Assembly: GCF_024704725.1 (NCBI RefSeq) | Contig: NZ_JALIQS010000005.1 | Span: forward strand, 124,001 to 188,000 | Length of the DNA stretch: 64,000 nt | DNA from: Shinella sp. CPCC 101442 | GTDB taxonomy: Bacteria > Pseudomonadota > Alphaproteobacteria > Rhizobiales > Rhizobiaceae | Direction: 5' to 3' | Shown here: positions 18,398-28,767 of the stretch, in pieces | Numbering within the stretch: position 1 is the first letter of the stretch | How the letters are laid out: each line of letters begins with the position of its first letter | Notes under the pieces: model-generated | Seen by the model: the letters and a program-made list of their open reading frames with translations, nothing else | Databases searched by the model: none | What the model was told of the DNA's origin: nothing | Translations under genes and position numbers: made by a program

Positions 18398-18931
18398 ATG
18401 AGCCGCATTCATTCCCCGGCCGCTGGCCGCATGCAGACCATCGCCCGCAATCCGGTGATGATCGCGCTTGTCATGACGCTGGCCCTCGCAGGCTGCGCCT
18501 CCAAGAAGAACCTGCCGAACAGCGCCGGCGACCTCGGTCTCGGCGGTGCAGGTGCGGCGACCCCGGGCTCGCAGCAGGACTTCACCGTCAATGTCGGCGA
18601 CCGCATCTTCTTCGACACCGACTCCTCGTCGGTCCGCGCGGACGCTGCCGCGACGCTCGATCGTCAGGCCCAGTGGCTGCAGAAGTATCCGAACTACGCG
18701 ATCACGGTCGAAGGCCATGCCGACGAACGCGGCACGCGTGAATACAACCTCGCGCTCGGCGCACGCCGTGCGGCTTCGACCCGCCAGTACCTCGCTTCGC
18801 GTGGCATTCCGGCAGGCCGCATCAAGACGATTTCCTACGGCAAGGAAAAGCCGGTTGCTGTCTGCGACGACATTTCCTGCTGGTCGCAGAACCGCCGCGC
18901 CGTCACCGTTCTCGGTGGTGCCGGCATGTAA
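18398..18931 (+). CDS. pal: Peptidoglycan-associated outer-membrane lipoprotein Pal
   Basis: 177 residues. Lipoprotein signal with lipobox LALAGC near residue 32; a Gly/Ala linker; an OmpA-type peptidoglycan-binding domain with IFFDTDSSSVR, VEGHADERGTREYNLALGARRA and ISYGKEKP. It anchors the outer membrane to murein and is pulled by TolA. ATG at 18398 has CAAGGAGA 7 bases upstream; a longer frame to 18215 carries no lipoprotein signal. Confidence 0.97.
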   Translation: MSRIHSPAAGRMQTIARNPVMIALVMTLALAGCASKKNLPNSAGDLGLGGAGAATPGSQQDFTVNVGDRIFFDTDSSSVRADAAATLDRQAQWLQKYPNYAITVEGHADERGTREYNLALGARRAASTRQYLASRGIPAGRIKTISYGKEKPVAVCDDISCWSQNRRAVTVLGGAGM

Positions 18932-18954
18932 TTCCTCGAAAAGAGGAACGATCC

Positions 18955-18986
18955 GAAAGGCGGCCCATCGGCCGCCTTTCTTTTTT
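18955..18986 (+). terminator. pal terminator
   Basis: GAAAGGCGGC pairs with GCCGCCTTTC around a 6-base loop and is followed by TTTTTT. Confidence 0.9.
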
Positions 18987-19084
18987 CAACACACTTTGGC
19001 CGAACTCCGTTGCTTTTTAAAAGCATTTGGAAAACTCTTGCGGCGGCGCTTCGGCGCACAACGACACCAACAGGACGAAGATAG

Positions 19085-20101
19085 ATGAAGAAACTTGTCG
19101 CGGCAGGCGTTTTCAGTCTCGCAGCGGTAGCAGGCATGGTCGGTCCGATCAGCGCATCGCCGCTCTCGACGCTGACGAATGGCTTCCTGCCGGCGCAGAA
19201 CGAGCGCGCGGCGAAGGGCGATGTGATCCTGGCGCAGGCCATGGACCCGCGCGTCGGTGAGCTCGAAGAGCAGATCCGCAGCCTGAACGGGCGGATCGAG
19301 GAAATGAGCTACCAGCTCCTGCAGATGCAGGAACAGCTCCGCAAGACGCAGGAAGACAACGAATACCGCTTCCAGGATCTGGAAAGCGGCAAGGGCGGCG
19401 CGAAAGGCAAGAGCGGCGCGCTCGACAAACCGGTGGATGACGGCACGGCCGGCCAGCAGACCGCAACGAACCAGGTGCCGGCGGATGATACCGCCGGAAC
19501 CGACACCCAGAGTGCTTCAAACGACGGCAGCGGCGCGCAACCGCAGGAGCTGGGCTCGATCCGCTTCGACGAGAACGGCAACCCGGTCGGGGCGTCCTCC
19601 AATCCGGACCTCGACAATCAGAGTGCCTCGCTTGGCAATGATAACGGGAACACGCTTCCAGGCGTCGACGGCGGCGGCAACCTGCCGGCGGCCTCGCAGT
19701 CATCAACCGCCTCGCTCGACAATCCCGACGACCTCTACAATGTCGCCTATGGCCATGTCTTGACCGGCGACTACCAGATGGCCGAGCGCGAGTTCCGCGA
19801 CTATCTCGACATTTTCCCGAAGGGCGAGAAAGCGGCGGACGCCAATTTCTGGCTCGGCGAAGCCCAGTATTCCCAGGGCAATTTCAACGATGCCGCCAAG
19901 ACCTTCCTCAATGCGCACCAGACCTTCAGCAAGTCGAAGAAGGCGCCGGAAATGCTTCTGAAGCTTGGCATGTCACTCGCTGCCCTCGACAACCGCGAGA
20001 CCGCCTGCGCGACGCTGCGCGAAGTCGGCAAGCGCTACCCGAACGCGTCCAAAGCCGTGAAGAGCAAGGTCACGTCCGAACAGAGCCGCCTGTCCTGCTG
20101 A
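19085..20101 (+). CDS. cpoB: Cell division coordinator CpoB (YbgF)
   Basis: 338 residues. Signal peptide at the N-terminus (residues ~1-25); a coiled coil (VGELEEQIRSLNGRIEEMSY onwards, residues ~55-100); a long Ser/Asn/Asp/Gly-rich linker (~100-215); then TPR repeats typical of YbgF (YNVAYGHVLTGDYQMAEREF, DANFWLGEAQYSQGNF, PEMLLKLGMSLAAL). In E. coli it coordinates peptidoglycan synthesis with Tol-driven constriction. It has its own transcript after the pal terminator and is followed by tilS. Confidence 0.93.
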   Translation: MKKLVAAGVFSLAAVAGMVGPISASPLSTLTNGFLPAQNERAAKGDVILAQAMDPRVGELEEQIRSLNGRIEEMSYQLLQMQEQLRKTQEDNEYRFQDLESGKGGAKGKSGALDKPVDDGTAGQQTATNQVPADDTAGTDTQSASNDGSGAQPQELGSIRFDENGNPVGASSNPDLDNQSASLGNDNGNTLPGVDGGGNLPAASQSSTASLDNPDDLYNVAYGHVLTGDYQMAEREFRDYLDIFPKGEKAADANFWLGEAQYSQGNFNDAAKTFLNAHQTFSKSKKAPEMLLKLGMSLAALDNRETACATLREVGKRYPNASKAVKSKVTSEQSRLSC

Positions 20102-20121
20102 TTGCGGACGAAGCCAAGGCC

Positions 20122-21411
20122 GTGGCCCGCGCGGAAGTTTCCGTCGTCGAGGCAGCCGGCCGTTTTCTCGAAAGTTTCAAGCGCCCGGTGCGCCTGCTGA
20201 TCGCCATTTCCGGTGGCAGCGATTCGACCGGACTGCTCGTGGCCCTTGCCACGCTTTGCGCCGCCGGGCGCTATCCCGGTATTTCCCTCTGCGCCTGCAC
20301 CATCGACCATGCGCTCCGCCCGGGCTCTGCCGAAGAGGCCGTGGTCGTTGCGGCACTCTGCGCGCGATACGGCATCCCTCACACCACCCGCCGATGGGAT
20401 GGCGACAAACCCGCCACCGCCCTTCAGGCAGCGGCCCGCGCCAAACGCTACGAGTTGCTTGCCGAGGCCGCCATCGCTGCGGGTGCCGATGCCATTCTTT
20501 CGGCCCATACGCGCGACGACCAGAACGAGACGGTTGCGATGCGCGCCGAGCGGTCGGCCGGGGGCGTCGGGCTGTCGGGGATGGCCGATGCCGTCTTGTT
20601 GCACGGTGCCGTATGGTTGTTCCGGCCGTTTCTGGCGGTGGACCGGGAGGCTGTCAGAGCGTTTCTTTCCGCACATGGCGAGACGTGGATCGATGACCCC
20701 AGCAATGCGAACACCCGTTTCGAGCGCGTTCGTGTCCGCCAGCGCGCGGGCGTGGGCGAGCAGGGGAACGGCGGCGGCGACAGGCTGGCGCTCTCCGAAA
20801 AGGCCGCCGGGTTTCTGACCCGGAATGTGTGCATGGAAAACGGCGCATTTATCTTGGCGACCGAGGCGGTCGATACTGCTCTTGCCGATTGCGCCGCATG
20901 GCGGGGGCTCCTTGTGCTCGCGGCGACGGCGGGCGGACGAGTTCACGTGCTGGAGACCGCCTCGGCCGAGCGTCTGCGCGCATTCCTCGCCAGCGGCACA
21001 CTGTCGCGGCTTACCGCCGGCCGCGTGGTTTTCGACCGGCGGCGCGAGGGGCTGTTTCTGTATCGGGAATGCCGCGGGATCGAGCGTCTGGTGGTGTCGG
21101 CGGGTGAGGCGGCCGTTTGGGATGGGCGCTATCGCGTGAGCAATGGCAGTCGCGGATCGATTGTGATCGGCGCCGTCGGCAATGACGGGCATACCGACGG
21201 GCAGGGGCTTCGTGGACCCGCTCTGCGCGCCCGAAAGGCCATGCCGTGCCTGAGATTTGAGGATGGCGCGCCGGTCACCGGCGACGTGGCTTCCCTCGAA
21301 GCCATCCTTGCGCCCTATGCGCAGTTTCTTCCACGTTTCGATCTGCCGCTGGCCGCTGCGCTCGCGACCGTTCTGGGCGCGCCGGATTTTCCGTCTCCGC
21401 CGAACGAATGA
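20122..21411 (+). CDS. tilS: tRNA(Ile)-lysidine synthetase TilS
   Basis: 429 residues. The N-terminal PP-loop is ISGGSDSTG (residues 29-37) and TIDHALRPGSAEEA, HTRDDQNET follow. The enzyme attaches lysine to C34 of tRNA-Ile(CAU) so it reads AUA. GTG at 20122 is the only sensible start; its ribosome site is weak (CCAAGG close to the start) and it may depend on coupling to cpoB, whose stop is 20 bases upstream. The order cpoB-tilS-ftsH is conserved in Rhizobiales. Confidence 0.93.
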   Translation: MARAEVSVVEAAGRFLESFKRPVRLLIAISGGSDSTGLLVALATLCAAGRYPGISLCACTIDHALRPGSAEEAVVVAALCARYGIPHTTRRWDGDKPATALQAAARAKRYELLAEAAIAAGADAILSAHTRDDQNETVAMRAERSAGGVGLSGMADAVLLHGAVWLFRPFLAVDREAVRAFLSAHGETWIDDPSNANTRFERVRVRQRAGVGEQGNGGGDRLALSEKAAGFLTRNVCMENGAFILATEAVDTALADCAAWRGLLVLAATAGGRVHVLETASAERLRAFLASGTLSRLTAGRVVFDRRREGLFLYRECRGIERLVVSAGEAAVWDGRYRVSNGSRGSIVIGAVGNDGHTDGQGLRGPALRARKAMPCLRFEDGAPVTGDVASLEAILAPYAQFLPRFDLPLAAALATVLGAPDFPSPPNE

Positions 21412-21612
21412 AGGCGCGGGCCCGCGCGTTGTGCTAGAATTGTGCCTGAGATCGATGGGCGGGTGAAAGAAGACAACCCTTCTCGTTGACGATAGCGTGA
21501 GAAATGCCCGCGGTCCGTGCGCTTTGCCTTGGCAAGGCCGCATGGCGACCCTATGTTAGGCGCTAAAGAAGCGGCCGGGAGACCCCGGCCGGGAAAGTAC
21601 CTGGAACGCTCG

Positions 21613-23535
<1,923 letters not shown>

Positions 23536-23556
23536 ATCCTGCGCAAGGAATGAAAG

Positions 23557-23590
23557 AACGGTCGGGACGTTGTTCCCGGCCGTTTTCTTT
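23557..23590 (+). terminator. ftsH terminator
   Basis: AACGGTCGGGA pairs with TCCCGGCCGTT (one wobble) around CGTTGT and is followed by TTCTTT. Confidence 0.85.
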
Positions 23591-23819
23591 CGGTAACGGG
23601 CTGTAATCATTCCTGATCTGTAGCTTGATGCTATTTCCCGACTTCTGTGGCAAAGAGACAGCATGTCCGGCTGCGCCTTAAGGTTAAGGCAAGGTTACGG
23701 ATTTAGACTATTCCGCCTCTTCGCGGCTTGATGTATGACGCCGCCGGGCTTGTGAGCAAAAGCTCCAGAGCCGAGCGCATCAGAGAATGCCGTCACAGCG
23801 GGCGATTTCAGGAGCACAT

Positions 23820-25172
23820 ATGAAACGTCGTTACTTCGGCACGGATGGTATCCGGGGACAGTCCAATACCTTTCCCATGACGCCTGATCTTGCCATGCGC
23901 GTGGGCATTGCGGTCGGCACCATCTTCCGGCGCGGCGCGCACCGTCACCGGGTGGTCATCGGCAAGGATACCCGGCTTTCCGGCTACATGCTGGAAAATG
24001 CCATGGTTGCCGGGTTCACCGCGGCCGGCATCGATGCCTTCGTTCTCGGCCCGATCCCGACGCCGGCTGTCGCCATGCTGACGCGCTCGCTGCGTGCGGA
24101 TATCGGGGTGATGATCTCGGCTTCGCACAACCCGTTCTACGATAACGGCATCAAGCTCTTCGGGCCTGATGGCTACAAGCTCTCCGACGAAATCGAGTTG
24201 GAGATCGAGGACCTGCTTGAAAAGGACCTCATGGCCCAGCTCGCCAAGTCCGACGAGATCGGCCGGGCCAAGCGCATCGACGGCGTCCATGACCGCTATA
24301 TCGAACATGCCAAGCGCACACTGCCCCGCGATGTCACCCTGCAGGGCCTGCGCGTCGCCATCGACTGCGCCAATGGCGCCGCCTATCGTGTGGCTCCGGC
24401 CGCCCTCTGGGAACTCGGCGCCGATGTCGTGACGATCGGCAACGAGCCTGATGGCCTCAACATCAATCTCGAATGCGGCTCGACCCATCCCGAAACGCTG
24501 CTGCGCAAGGTGCACGAAGTGCGCGCCGATATCGGTATCGCACTGGATGGCGACGCGGACCGCGTGCAGATCATCGACGAGACCGGCAAGATCATCGACG
24601 GCGACCAGCTGATGGCCGTGATTGCCGAAAGCTGGGCGGCGGACGGCATTCTGCGCGGCAATGGCCTCGTCGCGACCGTCATGTCCAATCTTGGCCTGGA
24701 ACGGTTCCTCACGGACAAGGGGCTTGGCCTCGAGCGCACCAAGGTCGGCGACCGCTATGTCGTCGAGCACATGCGCAACCACGATTACAATGTCGGCGGC
24801 GAACAGTCGGGCCATATCGTTCTGTCGGATTTTGGCACGACGGGCGACGGCCTCGTTGCAGCCCTTCAGGTGCTCGCCTGTGTCAAGCGCAGTGGCAAGT
24901 CGGTGAGCGAGGTCTGCAACCGGTTCGAGCCGGTGCCGCAGGTGCTGAAGAACGTCCGTATCAAGGCCGGCAAGCCGCTGGAGGACGCAGGCGTCCGCCA
25001 GGCGATTGCCGATGCGGAAAGCGAACTTGCCAAGAACGGTCGCTTGTTGATCCGCCCGTCCGGCACGGAGCCGCTGATCCGCGTCATGGCCGAAGGCGAC
25101 GATCGCGGCCAGGTGGAGCGCATCGTGGACGAACTGGTCAGCGTTATCGGATCGGTACGAAGCGCCGCCTGA
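23820..25172 (+). CDS. glmM: Phosphoglucosamine mutase
   Basis: 450 residues. It converts glucosamine-6-P to glucosamine-1-P for UDP-GlcNAc, peptidoglycan and LPS synthesis. [13 protein letters not shown] is the family start; the phosphoserine is S102 in [15 protein letters not shown]; the Mg loop is [10 protein letters not shown]; the sugar loop is GGEQSGH; the phosphate loop is [17 protein letters not shown] lies 5 bases before the ATG. The 284-base gap from ftsH contains the ftsH terminator and no gene. Confidence 0.98.
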   Translation: MKRRYFGTDGIRGQSNTFPMTPDLAMRVGIAVGTIFRRGAHRHRVVIGKDTRLSGYMLENAMVAGFTAAGIDAFVLGPIPTPAVAMLTRSLRADIGVMISASHNPFYDNGIKLFGPDGYKLSDEIELEIEDLLEKDLMAQLAKSDEIGRAKRIDGVHDRYIEHAKRTLPRDVTLQGLRVAIDCANGAAYRVAPAALWELGADVVTIGNEPDGLNINLECGSTHPETLLRKVHEVRADIGIALDGDADRVQIIDETGKIIDGDQLMAVIAESWAADGILRGNGLVATVMSNLGLERFLTDKGLGLERTKVGDRYVVEHMRNHDYNVGGEQSGHIVLSDFGTTGDGLVAALQVLACVKRSGKSVSEVCNRFEPVPQVLKNVRIKAGKPLEDAGVRQAIADAESELAKNGRLLIRPSGTEPLIRVMAEGDDRGQVERIVDELVSVIGSVRSAA

Positions 25173-25195
25173 TCCTGGTATTCTGGGACGATTTG

Positions 25196-25227
25196 AAAAG
25201 GTCGGGGCTCTGCCCCGGCCTTTTCTT
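25196..25227 (+). terminator. glmM terminator
   Basis: AAAAGGTCGGGGC pairs with GCCCCGGCCTTTT around TCT, followed by CTTTG. Confidence 0.92.
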
Positions 25228-25435
25228 TGTCGTGCAAGTAGGCCTTGAAGCTTTCGTGCCGAATTGATGTTTTTTATTTAAAATTTACCGAATTCGTGAA
25301 CGTCCGTTAACAAATAAGGTGAATCTTTGTAGTTAATCGCCCCTTAACCTTTCCTCTCCATTATCCATTCCTGATCGAGGGACTTGGGGACCGGCGCACC
25401 GGCCGCGCCAAGTTGAAGCCTATTGGAGCAAGGCC

Positions 25436-26269
25436 ATGAGGAAAGTTTTGAGTGGCGTCGTAGCCGTCCTGCTGACAGGCACGTCGGCTTATGCGGCCGA
25501 CGTTTACCAGCCGCAAGTCATCGAAGCACCCGTTCAGGAGGCCATCGTCGAGACAGGCGGCTGGTATCTGCGCGGCGACATGGGCTGGTCCTACAACAAG
25601 ATCCGCGGCGCGAAGTATTTCCAGGGCTCGAACGGCAATGTCCGTGAGTTCGACTCCACGCGCCTCAAGAGCGGCTTCACGCTCGGCGGCGGTGTCGGCT
25701 ACCAGATCAACGACCATTTCCGGACGGACGTGACGCTCGACTACATGTTCAAGTCGAATTTCCGCGGTTCCACCTCCGGCGGCTGCGGTGTGGCTGTCAG
25801 CTGCACCTCCACCGACGTCGCGTCCCTGACGGCGCTCAGCCTGCTCGCTAACGCCTATGTCGATATCGGTCATTATGGTCTCTTCACGCCTTATGTCGGC
25901 GCGGGTATCGGCGGCACCTATGTGCGCTGGGACGACCTCAAGAACACATCGTGCGAAGACGGCGATCCGACGAACTGCGATCCGACCTTCGTTCACCGCG
26001 GCAAGAAGAACTGGCGCTTTACCTACGCCCTCATGGCCGGTACGGCGATCGACGTGACCTGCAACCTGAAGGCCGATGTCGGCTATCGTTTCCGTCACGT
26101 CACCAAGGGCGGCATGTTCGGCTTCAACGAGGGCGGCGGCCCGGGTTACGACAAGGGCTTCTACAGCCACGAGGCTCGCGCCGGTTTGCGCTACTCCTTC
26201 AACGGTTGCGACCAGCAGGCCTATATCCCGCCGGCGGAGATTCCGATCGAGCAGCCGGTCTACAAATAA
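25436..26269 (+). CDS. Outer-membrane beta-barrel protein, Omp25/Omp31-like (copy 1)
   Basis: 277 residues. Signal peptide to about residue 21 (TGTSAYA/AD). The barrel shows GGWYLRGDMGWSYN, GGGVGYQINDHFRTDVTLDY, ANAYVDIGHYGLFTPYVGAG and WRFTYALMAG, ending with a Pro/Tyr tail. Four cysteines sit in the middle loops. It belongs to the opacity/Omp31 barrels of Rhizobiales, which stabilise the surface and may be weak porins. It has its own promoter region (25228-25435, AT-rich) and a downstream terminator, so it is monocistronic. Confidence 0.85.
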   Translation: MRKVLSGVVAVLLTGTSAYAADVYQPQVIEAPVQEAIVETGGWYLRGDMGWSYNKIRGAKYFQGSNGNVREFDSTRLKSGFTLGGGVGYQINDHFRTDVTLDYMFKSNFRGSTSGGCGVAVSCTSTDVASLTALSLLANAYVDIGHYGLFTPYVGAGIGGTYVRWDDLKNTSCEDGDPTNCDPTFVHRGKKNWRFTYALMAGTAIDVTCNLKADVGYRFRHVTKGGMFGFNEGGGPGYDKGFYSHEARAGLRYSFNGCDQQAYIPPAEIPIEQPVYK

Positions 26270-26293
26270 TCCCGTCTCACGGGACCAGCATCC

Positions 26294-26320
26294 AGGGCCG
26301 CCCTTCGGGGCGGCCTTTTG
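26294..26320 (+). terminator. Terminator of Omp copy 1
   Basis: GGGCCGCCC pairs with GGGCGGCC around TTCG and is followed by TTTT. Confidence 0.8.
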
Positions 26321-26389
26321 CATTCTTGCTGCTTCGGTTCGGTTGTCCCGATTCAGGGCGCTTAACCGTTTTTTCATTCCTTAACAGCT

Positions 26390-26397
26390 ATGGTTAA
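26390..26397 (-). promoter_or_regulatory. ATGGTTAA (TTAACCAT on minus), CtrA-like half-site upstream of Omp copy 2
   Basis: A TTAAC at 26381 lies 9 bases before it, so the region reads TTAAC-N6-(T)GGTTAA, an inverted arrangement of two half-sites about 90 bases before the second porin. Confidence 0.35.
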
Positions 26398-26482
26398 TCA
26401 ACGGTATAGGGCAGCAACGTCGTCGTTTGCGCCCGAGCCGATCGCAACCGCCGGCAGGTCCGGGCTTCAGGGGAACGAAGCT

Positions 26483-27331
26483 ATGTTTCGACGTATCGCA
26501 CCGCTTGGTTTCGCCGGTTTCGCCGTTTTCGCCGGCCTCGTCGCAACCGGCGCCATGGCCAGCGACCTCGACATCATCAACGCTCCGGAGATCGACGTTT
26601 CCGGCAGCACGGTTGCCGAGGGCTGGTATCTGCGCGGCGACCTGGGCTATTCGGGCTGGATGAAGGGCGGCAAGCCGCACTACACGGTCTATCAGCCGGG
26701 CGGCACGGTCTTCTCGAACGAAAGCTTCGACAGCGCACGTTTCTCCAAGCCGATGTCCTATGGCGTCGGCATGGGCTACCAGTTCAACAATTTCCTGCGC
26801 ACCGACCTGACGACCGACTTCTTCAATGGCAGCCTCAGCGGCCGTTCGAACGTCAACCTGCCCTGCAGCAGCGACGAGCCGGCGGGCACGAGCTGCGGCT
26901 TCGGCCACAAGGGCGATTACAACGCGCTCAACGTCATGGCCAACGGATATGTCGATCTCGGCACCTATGCCGGCATCACGCCCTATATCGGCGCGGGCGC
27001 GGGTGTGACCTATCTCCGGTGGAACACCATGAATCAGAAGCCGTTCTGCGAAGACGGCACGGCCAGCTGCTCGGGTCGGCTCTATGCCAACGAGCGTCTC
27101 AGCGGCGAGGATAGCTGGCGCTTCACCTACGCCCTCATGGCGGGCGCATCCGTGGATCTGACGAACCGCGTCAAGCTCGACCTCGGCTATCGTTATTCCG
27201 ACACGGCCGGTGGCAATATGTACAGGTACGGCGCCACGGAAGCGGGTTGGGGCGGTGCAGGCACGAAGGGCCGAGACGACGGTTTCCAGAAGCACGAAAT
27301 CCGCGCCGGCATCCGCGTCACCACCTGGTAG
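26483..27331 (+). CDS. Outer-membrane beta-barrel protein, Omp25/Omp31-like (copy 2)
   Basis: 282 residues. Signal peptide to about residue 25 (VATGAMA/SD). It shares with the upstream copy the string WYLRGD, YVD(I/L)G, TPY(V/I)GAG, RWRFTYALMAG-like FTYALMAG and the closing (Y/K)HE(A/I)RAG(L/I)R. It ends in a Thr-Trp, close to the terminal aromatic that guides Bam insertion. ATG at 26483 follows AGGGGAA by 8 bases; a longer frame to 26390 has no signal peptide. Tandem duplication with copy 1, but with its own upstream region. Confidence 0.85.
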   Translation: MFRRIAPLGFAGFAVFAGLVATGAMASDLDIINAPEIDVSGSTVAEGWYLRGDLGYSGWMKGGKPHYTVYQPGGTVFSNESFDSARFSKPMSYGVGMGYQFNNFLRTDLTTDFFNGSLSGRSNVNLPCSSDEPAGTSCGFGHKGDYNALNVMANGYVDLGTYAGITPYIGAGAGVTYLRWNTMNQKPFCEDGTASCSGRLYANERLSGEDSWRFTYALMAGASVDLTNRVKLDLGYRYSDTAGGNMYRYGATEAGWGGAGTKGRDDGFQKHEIRAGIRVTTW

Positions 27332-27424
27332 GCCTTTTCTCGCAAATCTCTTCAACGGCGCGTCGGGCAACCGGCGCGCCGTTTCCATTGCGTCGGATTA
27401 TTCTTCGTTCGCGACATAATCCTC

Positions 27425-27453
27425 TTGACGGAAAAGCGACTCTCCCATATTCA
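27425..27453 (+). promoter_or_regulatory. serC promoter
   Basis: TTGACG (27425-27430) and TATTCA (27448-27453) are 17 bases apart. A start near 27460 would place the paired leader stems at the extreme 5' end of the mRNA. Confidence 0.65.
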
Positions 27454-27463
27454 CGACGGCGGG

Positions 27464-27509
27464 ACACCCTTCCCCAACGAAGGGCTATCTATCTGGAAGG
27501 ATAGCGATC
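27464..27509 (+). ncRNA. Candidate serC-motif leader RNA
   Basis: Two adjacent stems precede the serC start: CCCTTC/GAAGGG (27467-27472 with 27479-27484) and CTATC/GATAG (27485-27489 with 27500-27504). The Shine-Dalgarno GGAAGGA lies in the loop and right arm of the second stem. A conserved serC motif, upstream of serC-serA in alphaproteobacteria, is known from comparative genomics. The identification here is by position and shape only. Confidence 0.6.
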
Positions 27510-28691
27510 ATGACGAAGACCGTCACCGCGCCGGACGTACGTCCGAACAACACCCATTTTTCTTCTGGCCCGTGCTCGAAGCGCCCCAATTGGTCGCTCG
27601 ATGCGCTTTCCGATGCTCCGCTCGGTCGTTCGCACCGCGCCAAGATCGGCAAGACCAAGCTCAAGCAGGCTATCGATCTCACCCGTGACGTCTTGGAAGT
27701 GCCGGCGGATTACCGCATCGGCATCGTGCCGGCCTCCGATACCGGCGCCGTCGAGATGGCGCTGTGGTCGCTGCTCGGCCCGCGTGGCGTCGACATGGTC
27801 GCCTGGGAAAGCTTCGGTTCGGGCTGGGTTTCCGATGTCGTTAAGGAGCTGAAGCTCCCGGATACGCGCAAGATCACGGCCGATTACGGCCTGCTGCCCG
27901 ACCTTTCCACGATCGATTTCGACCGTGACGTGGTCTTCACCTGGAACGGCACGACATCAGGCGTGCGTGTCGCCAATGCAGACTTCATTCCTGATGACCG
28001 CAAGGGCCTGACGATCTGCGACGCGACCTCGGCCGCGTTTGCCCAAAATCTCGATTTCGCGAAGCTCGATGTCGTCACCTTCTCCTGGCAGAAGGTTTTG
28101 GGCGGCGAGGGCGCGCATGGCGTCATCATCCTGTCGCCGCGTGCCGTCGAGCGTCTCGAAAGCTACACGCCTTCCTGGCCGATGCCGAAGATCTTCCGCA
28201 TGACCAAGGGCGGCAAGATCATCGAGGGTATCTTCCAGGGCGAGACGATCAACACGCCCTCCATGCTCTGCGTCGAGGACTATATCGATGCGCTGCTCTG
28301 GGCCAAGCAGGTTGGCGGCTTGAAGGGCCTGATGGCTCGCGCCGATGCCAATGCCAAGGTCATCTTCGATTTCGTCGACAAGAACGACTGGATCGCCAAC
28401 CTTGCCAAGGACCCGGCGACCCGTTCGAACACCTCGGTCTGCCTGACGATATCAGACAAGGATGTGCTGGCGCTCGACGCCGACGCACAGGCGGCCTTCG
28501 CCAAGGGCCTCGTGTCCCTTCTCGACAAGCAGGGTGTCGCCTATGACATCGGCGCCTACCGCGATGCCCCCTCGGGCCTGCGCATCTGGGCCGGTGCCAC
28601 CATCGATACGGCCGACCTCGAAGCGTTGATGCCGTGGCTGACTTGGGCCTTCGAGACCCAGAAGGCGACGCTTTCCAAGGCTGCGGCCTGA
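27510..28691 (+). CDS. serC: Phosphoserine aminotransferase
   Basis: 393 residues, the long alphaproteobacterial type. The enzyme makes phosphoserine from 3-phosphohydroxypyruvate and glutamate with [18 protein letters not shown] is the N-terminal signature and [13 protein letters not shown] contains the PLP lysine; [14 protein letters not shown]-like CDATSAAFA is the cofactor Asp region. It is followed by serA on the same strand (76-base gap), so the two steps of serine synthesis are probably one operon. Likely controlled through the leader hairpins upstream. Confidence 0.96.
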   Translation: MTKTVTAPDVRPNNTHFSSGPCSKRPNWSLDALSDAPLGRSHRAKIGKTKLKQAIDLTRDVLEVPADYRIGIVPASDTGAVEMALWSLLGPRGVDMVAWESFGSGWVSDVVKELKLPDTRKITADYGLLPDLSTIDFDRDVVFTWNGTTSGVRVANADFIPDDRKGLTICDATSAAFAQNLDFAKLDVVTFSWQKVLGGEGAHGVIILSPRAVERLESYTPSWPMPKIFRMTKGGKIIEGIFQGETINTPSMLCVEDYIDALLWAKQVGGLKGLMARADANAKVIFDFVDKNDWIANLAKDPATRSNTSVCLTISDKDVLALDADAQAAFAKGLVSLLDKQGVAYDIGAYRDAPSGLRIWAGATIDTADLEALMPWLTWAFETQKATLSKAAA

Positions 28692-28767
28692 ATTCGCGAC
28701 CGGCTTCGTCCTCTGGGCGAAGCCACCTTTGATCTCATCTCCCCGGACCCATTGAAGGAGGCCTCCC

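Noticed and set aside
23690-23712. TTAAGGTTAAGG-like repeat upstream of glmM as CtrA site
   Set aside because: The half-sites are 2 bases apart, not 7, and the octamer is absent.
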